From: Candidatus Hydrogenedentota bacterium
Lineage (GTDB): Bacteria; Hydrogenedentota; Hydrogenedentia; Hydrogenedentales; CAILVY01
Direction: 5' to 3'
Length of the DNA: 64,000 nucleotides
Assembly (NCBI GenBank): GCA_903837785.1
Contig: CAILVY010000067.1
Location: 1 to 64,000, forward strand
Shown here: piece after piece, positions 60,385 through 64,000 of the stretch
How the letters are laid out: each line of letters starts with the position of its first letter
Position numbering within the stretch: the first letter of the stretch is position 1
The notes under the pieces: generated by a model
What the model saw: only the letters and a program-made list of their open reading frames with translations
What the model was told of the DNA's origin: nothing
The model's database searches: none
Translations under genes and position numbers: made by a program

Positions 60385-60427
60385 ACCTGAGGACTTGATG
60401 CATAACCGCCTGCCACGGGCGATTGCA

Positions 60428-60467
60428 GACCGCCGGAGAGGCCGGCCAGCGAGGCTTCCCGGCGGTC
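60428..60467 (+). terminator. Terminator hairpin after the pseudopilin
   Basis: GACCGCCGG and its exact complement CCGGCGGTC around a 22-base partly paired loop, followed by ACTTATT. It lies between convergent genes and may serve both. Confidence 0.55.
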
Positions 60468-60507
60468 ACTTATTGCAGCATTCGGAACCAGGCCGGTTCG
60501 CCGCGAT

Positions 60508-60813
60508 TCAACTGAGCCGTCCTTCATAGCGGCCATCGGGCGTCCCGTCTTCCGCATCGATGGCTTCCACCACCTCCCGCAACTCCTCCGCGGTGACCAC
60601 GCGCTTGTTGACCAGGATCCGTACCAGAGCGGCAATATACAGGCGCAGTTCGTCGTTTTCCTGCTGCAACTGACGGATTGGTCCGGGACCCGCCGGCCCG
60701 GCAACCCGCGCCGTCCGAAGCTCATTGCGGAGTTGATCTATTTCGGCCCGCTGATCGCTCAAGTCGAGTTGCTGTCCCAAACTTCCCAGCAGCAAGTATC
60801 TTCCCCAGCCCAT
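60508..60813 (-). CDS. Small coiled-coil protein
   Basis: 101 residues from ATG 60813, preceded by AAGGAGGACAAGC; an upstream in-frame start at 60843 is less likely. The N-terminus MGWGRYLLLGSLGQQLDL is hydrophobic but short. Heptad-like helices follow (DQRAEIDQLRNELRTARV, IRQLQQENDELRLYIAALVRILVNKRVVTAEELREVVEAID). No family is recognised. It is 27 bp downstream of a pseudopilin gene on the same strand, suggesting co-transcription and possibly an assembly or scaffolding role. Confidence 0.75.
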   Translation of the reverse strand: MGWGRYLLLGSLGQQLDLSDQRAEIDQLRNELRTARVAGPAGPGPIRQLQQENDELRLYIAALVRILVNKRVVTAEELREVVEAIDAEDGTPDGRYEGRLS

Positions 60814-60839
60814 GCTTGTCCTCCCTTCCGGCGCTCGGG

Positions 60840-61772
60840 TCACATGCCGTATTTCTTGTGGCTCATGGCGTGAATGAAATCACCCCCGTGGTTCACCGGG
60901 AAACCGCGCCCATGATTGCCTTCGAGCCGGGTGTAGGCGACGTGGCCGTCCATGTACAGTACATTGCAGCCGCCCGGCACGTGGTTGAAATGCGAGACGC
61001 CGTCCACGGAAATCTCGTCCCACATGATAGCGAGCGATGACTGGGCCTGCGCCGTCGCCGCGGGATTGTTGATATCCGTGATCAGGAATCGTTCAATCCC
61101 CTCGCGGAAGCGGTAGATCACGTCAGAGCCGCCGTTCCCGGTGCCCGGCTTGACCTTCCAATCGGCCTCCACCGCTTGGGTCGCCTGGCTCACGGTCGTG
61201 TCCAGCAAGGCGTACAGCGCGTCAATATTCGCCTCGAGATCCTCGTCCGCTTCCATGGTGGCCATGCGATCCTCGACAGCCCAGCCAAAGTAGGCATACG
61301 GGTGATCAAAGACTTCGCAGGGCTCGACCACGCCGTTGTCCTTGAAAGGCTGGACCACCGCGCCCTTGCCGCCCCACAGCGTGGACAACGTCTTCCCCTG
61401 GTCCCACAATTCGAGGGCCGTGGCCGCCGAGACGGAACTGGGGCAGACCAGCGGATTCAAGTCCGTGAGATACTCCGGGTACATCGCCTCGACCCGGAAG
61501 ATGGTGGCCCCCGGCGCCACGAACGCCTGGCCTCCCGCCGGATTCTGCGTGTACCGGCAGTCCCATGATTTCATCGGAGGGAACAGCCCGCCTTTGGCCT
61601 CGCCCCCGTACATCTTGAATGTCAGGCCCAGTTGCTTCAGGTTGTTCGAACAACTCGAGCGCCGCGCCGCCTCCCGCGCCCGCGACAGCGCCGGCAAGAG
61701 AACCGCCGCCAGGATGGCGATAATCGCGATAACCACCAACAGCTCTATCAAAGTGAATCCACGAGGTCTCAT
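60840..61772 (-). CDS. DUF1559-type pseudopilin (prepilin-like, H-x9-DG)
   Basis: 310 residues from ATG 61772 (GGAGGAGG upstream). The leader MRPR plus [46 protein letters not shown] and the C-terminal [24 protein letters not shown] are all present. The [19 protein letters not shown] block is shared with the paralogues at 50402 and 59476. Long insertions in the middle (about 150-215) differ from the others, which fits a conserved stalk with a variable head. It is followed by the small coiled-coil gene; the upstream URO-D-type gene ends 13 bp before the former ORF limit on the same strand. Confidence 0.92.
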   Translation of the reverse strand: MRPRGFTLIELLVVIAIIAILAAVLLPALSRAREAARRSSCSNNLKQLGLTFKMYGGEAKGGLFPPMKSWDCRYTQNPAGGQAFVAPGATIFRVEAMYPEYLTDLNPLVCPSSVSAATALELWDQGKTLSTLWGGKGAVVQPFKDNGVVEPCEVFDHPYAYFGWAVEDRMATMEADEDLEANIDALYALLDTTVSQATQAVEADWKVKPGTGNGGSDVIYRFREGIERFLITDINNPAATAQAQSSLAIMWDEISVDGVSHFNHVPGGCNVLYMDGHVAYTRLEGNHGRGFPVNHGGDFIHAMSHKKYGM

Positions 61773-61853
61773 GATGCCTCCTCCATTTCCGGGCAGCGTA
61801 GCAGGAAGTGTCCGGCCATGCAATCCGTGGTCCCGAGGCAAAACCGGAAAGGA

Positions 61854-62987
61854 CTACCGTGGACCGGAGGCTCCGTCCAGCAGCGCCCGCTTCGCATCCA
61901 TGTAATACCGGAAGTTGTCCCACGAGACGTCGGGCGGGACCGTATGGTCGATCGTGGGGATGAAACCGCCTTCTTCAATGAGCGGGAGGAATTCCTGGAG
62001 GTGCGTGCGGATGGCCGCCTTGCCGCGGGTGAGGACGCGCTTATCGACGCCCCCCCAGAGGCGCAGGGACCTGCCGAATTGCCTGCGCCATTGCTGCGGG
62101 CTGACATTCGAGGCGCGCTCGATGGGCCAGACGACGTCGACCCCGGCATCCAGCATCAGCGGGATCAGCAGGGTGGGGTCTCCGTCGGAATCCACGGCAA
62201 CATATTTCGTGCCGTGGGCCTTGAAGAACTCGACGAGGCGCCTGAGGTGGGGGAAGATAAACTCGCGGTGAATCCCGGGGCCAATGAGCGGGCCGGACTT
62301 CATGGCGAAGTCCTCGTTGAGCACGAAGTACTCGACCGGGATCTTCTCGAGGACGGGCCGGCTGGTTTCGATGAGGAAATCCGCGAAGAACTCCATCATC
62401 TCGTGCATGAGCTTCGGGTATTCATAGAAGGCGAGCGACAGGTTCTCGGTGCCCATGAATTCGCGCGCGCGCCAATAAAACCCGTTCGCCGCGCAGTTTT
62501 CGCCCAGCACGAGCGGATAATCCCGCGCGTTCCAGCGGGCGATGCGGGCATCGAGATCGCCGGGGTAGCGCTGCGGAAGTGCCGCAATGAGCCGCCGCTT
62601 GATGTCCGCAAAATCTTCCGGCCGGACCACGGGATGCGCGAGGTGCTGATCCATGCACATTCGCGCGCCGCCGACAGAGCCTTCCTTCAACGCCCGCGTA
62701 ACGATTCCCAGGCGGTCCCGCGCGACGACGTACTCGGCGTTCTCCTCCAGCACTTCAGGCTCGAAAGGCGGCAGGAATCCGTAGTGGACCGGGACATACT
62801 CGCGCCGGTCCAGGGCGATCCCCGCTTCCTCGACAAACCAGTTCCAGGTGAAATCGCGGACAGCATCCGGCGCTTCGCGGCGCCAGCGCTCGATCGTCTG
62901 CGGCCAGACGCCCAATTCGTGGTTCGGGCGCCGGTCGGATGACGCATACTCCATGCAGGCGAGAAAGCGGCCCAAGTCCGTGCTCAT
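61854..62987 (-). CDS. Uroporphyrinogen decarboxylase (URO-D) family protein, methyltransferase-like
   Basis: 377 residues from ATG 62987; the 18-residue extension to 63041 has no support. It has the URO-D/MtaA-type barrel pattern without the arginine-rich N-terminal motif of true HemE: LVLGENCAANGFYWRAREFMGTENLSLAFYEYP, EYFVLNEDFAMKSGPLIGP, KYVAVDSDGDPTLLIPLMLDAGVDVVWPIE and LRLWGGVDKRVLTRGK, GGFIPTIDHTVPPDVSWDNF. Members of this branch are often corrinoid-dependent methyltransferases or of unknown function, and they are numerous in Hydrogenedentota-like and Lentisphaerota genomes. No corrinoid-binding partner is encoded next to it. Confidence 0.9.
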   Translation of the reverse strand: MSTDLGRFLACMEYASSDRRPNHELGVWPQTIERWRREAPDAVRDFTWNWFVEEAGIALDRREYVPVHYGFLPPFEPEVLEENAEYVVARDRLGIVTRALKEGSVGGARMCMDQHLAHPVVRPEDFADIKRRLIAALPQRYPGDLDARIARWNARDYPLVLGENCAANGFYWRAREFMGTENLSLAFYEYPKLMHEMMEFFADFLIETSRPVLEKIPVEYFVLNEDFAMKSGPLIGPGIHREFIFPHLRRLVEFFKAHGTKYVAVDSDGDPTLLIPLMLDAGVDVVWPIERASNVSPQQWRRQFGRSLRLWGGVDKRVLTRGKAAIRTHLQEFLPLIEEGGFIPTIDHTVPPDVSWDNFRYYMDAKRALLDGASGPR

Positions 62988-63069
62988 GACGCGGATTCTC
63001 GCATCTCGATCCCCAAAAGGCAAGCGCGTCCGGCGTGACAAAGAGAGCGGCGAACAGGGACGGGCACGC

Positions 63070-63750
63070 CTAGAGGCGCAACAGGTTCTGTCGCAGGACG
63101 GCGCAGAGGGCGGCAGAGGCGTTCTGGGCCGTGGCGAGAACGTGCTCGTGGGTGAGCACCTGCGGGGTGATGCAGGAATTTGTGACGCAGGAGAGGATGC
63201 CGGCGCGGAGGCGGAGCTGCTGGCATCGGAGGAGTTCGGGCGCGGCGCTCATGCCGACGACGGCGCCGCCGAGCTGCCGCAACGCCCCGATTTCCGCGCG
63301 GGTTTCGTAACAGGGGCCGTGCATCCAGCAGTAGACGCCGCGGTGTTCGCACTCCGGCACGAGCTCCGGCGTCAGGCGTTCGGGGACGTCGAGGCGCCGG
63401 CAGGGCCAGGTGCGGACGTGGGCTGCCGCGACGACGGCCCCGGGTTCGAGTTCGGGGAGCAAGGCGCCCACGGCGTTGAGCAGCAGGACAGTGGCGGCGC
63501 CGAAGTCATGGAGCAGGTCGATGCTTCGGGTGACTTCCCGGAAGGAAAGCCCTTCGTACAGATGGCGGCGGCCGCATTGGAGGATGACCGGCACGCCGCC
63601 GCAGCGCCCCCAGAGAAACGTGCAGGGATGTCCGGCGATACCGCCGGCATCGAGCCCCGCGAACGCGGAAAAGGGTTTCTCGTCGGTGATTCTGTCGAGC
63701 AGCGGCCGCAGGTCCATGCCGGAGCCCGCGACAATGGCGACCGGGGCCAT
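63070..63750 (-). CDS. Purine nucleoside phosphorylase family protein
   Basis: 226 residues. Family motifs in order: VAIVAGSGMDL (phosphate site), CGRRHLYEG (GR-x-H-x-Y), VLLLNAVGAL, CWMHGPCYETRAEI (G-P-x-Y-E-T), and VVGMSAAPE (V-G-M-S), all typical of trimeric PNP/MTAP enzymes that split purine nucleosides with phosphate. At 226 residues it is shorter than the usual 260-290, with a compressed region between the first two motifs. It starts 2 bp after the stop of the dGTPase-like gene, so the two probably form a nucleotide-salvage operon. Confidence 0.9.
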   Translation of the reverse strand: MAPVAIVAGSGMDLRPLLDRITDEKPFSAFAGLDAGGIAGHPCTFLWGRCGGVPVILQCGRRHLYEGLSFREVTRSIDLLHDFGAATVLLLNAVGALLPELEPGAVVAAAHVRTWPCRRLDVPERLTPELVPECEHRGVYCWMHGPCYETRAEIGALRQLGGAVVGMSAAPELLRCQQLRLRAGILSCVTNSCITPQVLTHEHVLATAQNASAALCAVLRQNLLRL

Positions 63751-63752
63751 GT

Positions 63753-64000
63753 TCAGCGCTTCCAGGGAGCGGGCAGGAGGAGCCGGTCGTAGAGTTGAAT
63801 GGCGTAGTCGTCCGTCATGCCCGCCACGAAATCAACCGTGCGCCGTTCGACAGAGTCGTCCGGATCTCCGTCCTGGCTTTCCTCGATGGGGTGCTTGAGC
63901 AGATGGAGATAGAGGCTGCGGAGAAGGTTTCGGGCCTTGGCTATTTCGGTCTCGATAGCGGGACACGGATAGAGCTGCGTATAGAGGAAGTCGCGGAGAG
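63753..64000 (-). CDS. dGTPase-like HD phosphohydrolase, C-terminus (start outside window)
   Basis: 81 residues are readable from the window edge to TGA at 63753-63755. The sequence has an RNLLRSLYLHLLKHP helix and then RRTVDFVAGMTDDYAIQLYD, the hallmark C-terminal segment (V-x-D-x-x-A-G-M-T-D-x-Y-A) of deoxyguanosinetriphosphate triphosphohydrolase-like proteins (HD_assoc region). The catalytic HD motif lies outside the window. The stop is 2 bp upstream of the PNP ATG, which supports a purine dNTP degradation/salvage pair: the dGTPase yields deoxyguanosine and PNP cleaves it. Confidence 0.85.
   Translation of the reverse strand, partial: LRDFLYTQLYPCPAIETEIAKARNLLRSLYLHLLKHPIEESQDGDPDDSVERRTVDFVAGMTDDYAIQLYDRLLLPAPWKR

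Noticed and set aside
61854..62987. Calling the URO-D family gene hemE
   Set aside because: The N-terminal arginine-rich substrate motif of true uroporphyrinogen decarboxylase is absent and the sequence fits the methyltransferase-like branch.

Overview
The window is a GC-rich bacterial chromosome segment, apparently from an uncultured member of the Hydrogenedentota / Planctomycetota-Lentisphaerota-Verrucomicrobiota type. That placement is inference from gene content, not a phylogenetic result. The supporting traits are four Cys-type sulfatases with Tat-like leaders, many secreted glycosidase-like proteins, three pseudopilins with the [14 protein letters not shown] leader and a C-terminal DGHVA motif, a URO-D-family methyltransferase-like protein, and Pro/Gly-rich EF-hand secreted proteins. 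I see no tRNA, rRNA, CRISPR array, transposase, integrase or phage gene.

Layout. 1-5.3 kb (minus strand): end of a secreted glycosidase, two secreted beta-propeller proteins, a VOC-family protein and a polytopic membrane protein. 5.4-14.1 kb: a signalling block with a two-component system (histidine kinase and OmpR-type regulator), two divergently encoded secreted EF-hand proteins, an ECF sigma factor, a double-length M16 peptidase and a third, leaderless EF-hand protein. 14.5-17.8 kb: a MacAB-like efflux operon. 17.9-49.8 kb: a large glycan-degradation island with four sulfatases, an alpha-L-rhamnosidase (GH78), a GH127 beta-L-arabinofuranosidase-like enzyme, a clan-A hydrolase, propeller lyase or esterase-like proteins, an FAD enzyme, a Gfo/Idh/MocA dehydrogenase, and an aminotransferase / class II aldolase / FGGY kinase operon. 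49.8-64 kb: pseudopilins, a Pro/Ala-rich lipoprotein, a PocR-AraC regulator, a YycJ-like MBL hydrolase, RpoN, an MshEN-HDOD protein, a structured leader RNA, a URO-D-family protein, a purine nucleoside phosphorylase and the C-terminus of a dGTPase-like HD protein.

How it may work together. The secreted hydrolases and sulfatases would strip sulfate, rhamnose and arabinose-type residues from a complex, probably sulfated, polysaccharide. The aldolase/kinase operon would process a released sugar in the cytoplasm. No SusC/SusD pair, sugar transporter or sulfatase-maturing enzyme is present, so uptake and formylglycine formation must be encoded elsewhere. The two-component / EF-hand block looks like an envelope-sensing unit: the sensor carries a long Pro/Gly/Arg/Phe-rich extracytoplasmic insert whose composition resembles the secreted EF-hand protein transcribed away from it, and an AT-rich perfect dyad lies between the divergent genes. 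The best candidates for something undescribed are this sensor/EF-hand unit, a lipoprotein with a caspase-like His/Cys arrangement, the aminotransferase-aldolase-kinase operon, and the structured leader upstream of the pseudopilin at 59.5 kb.
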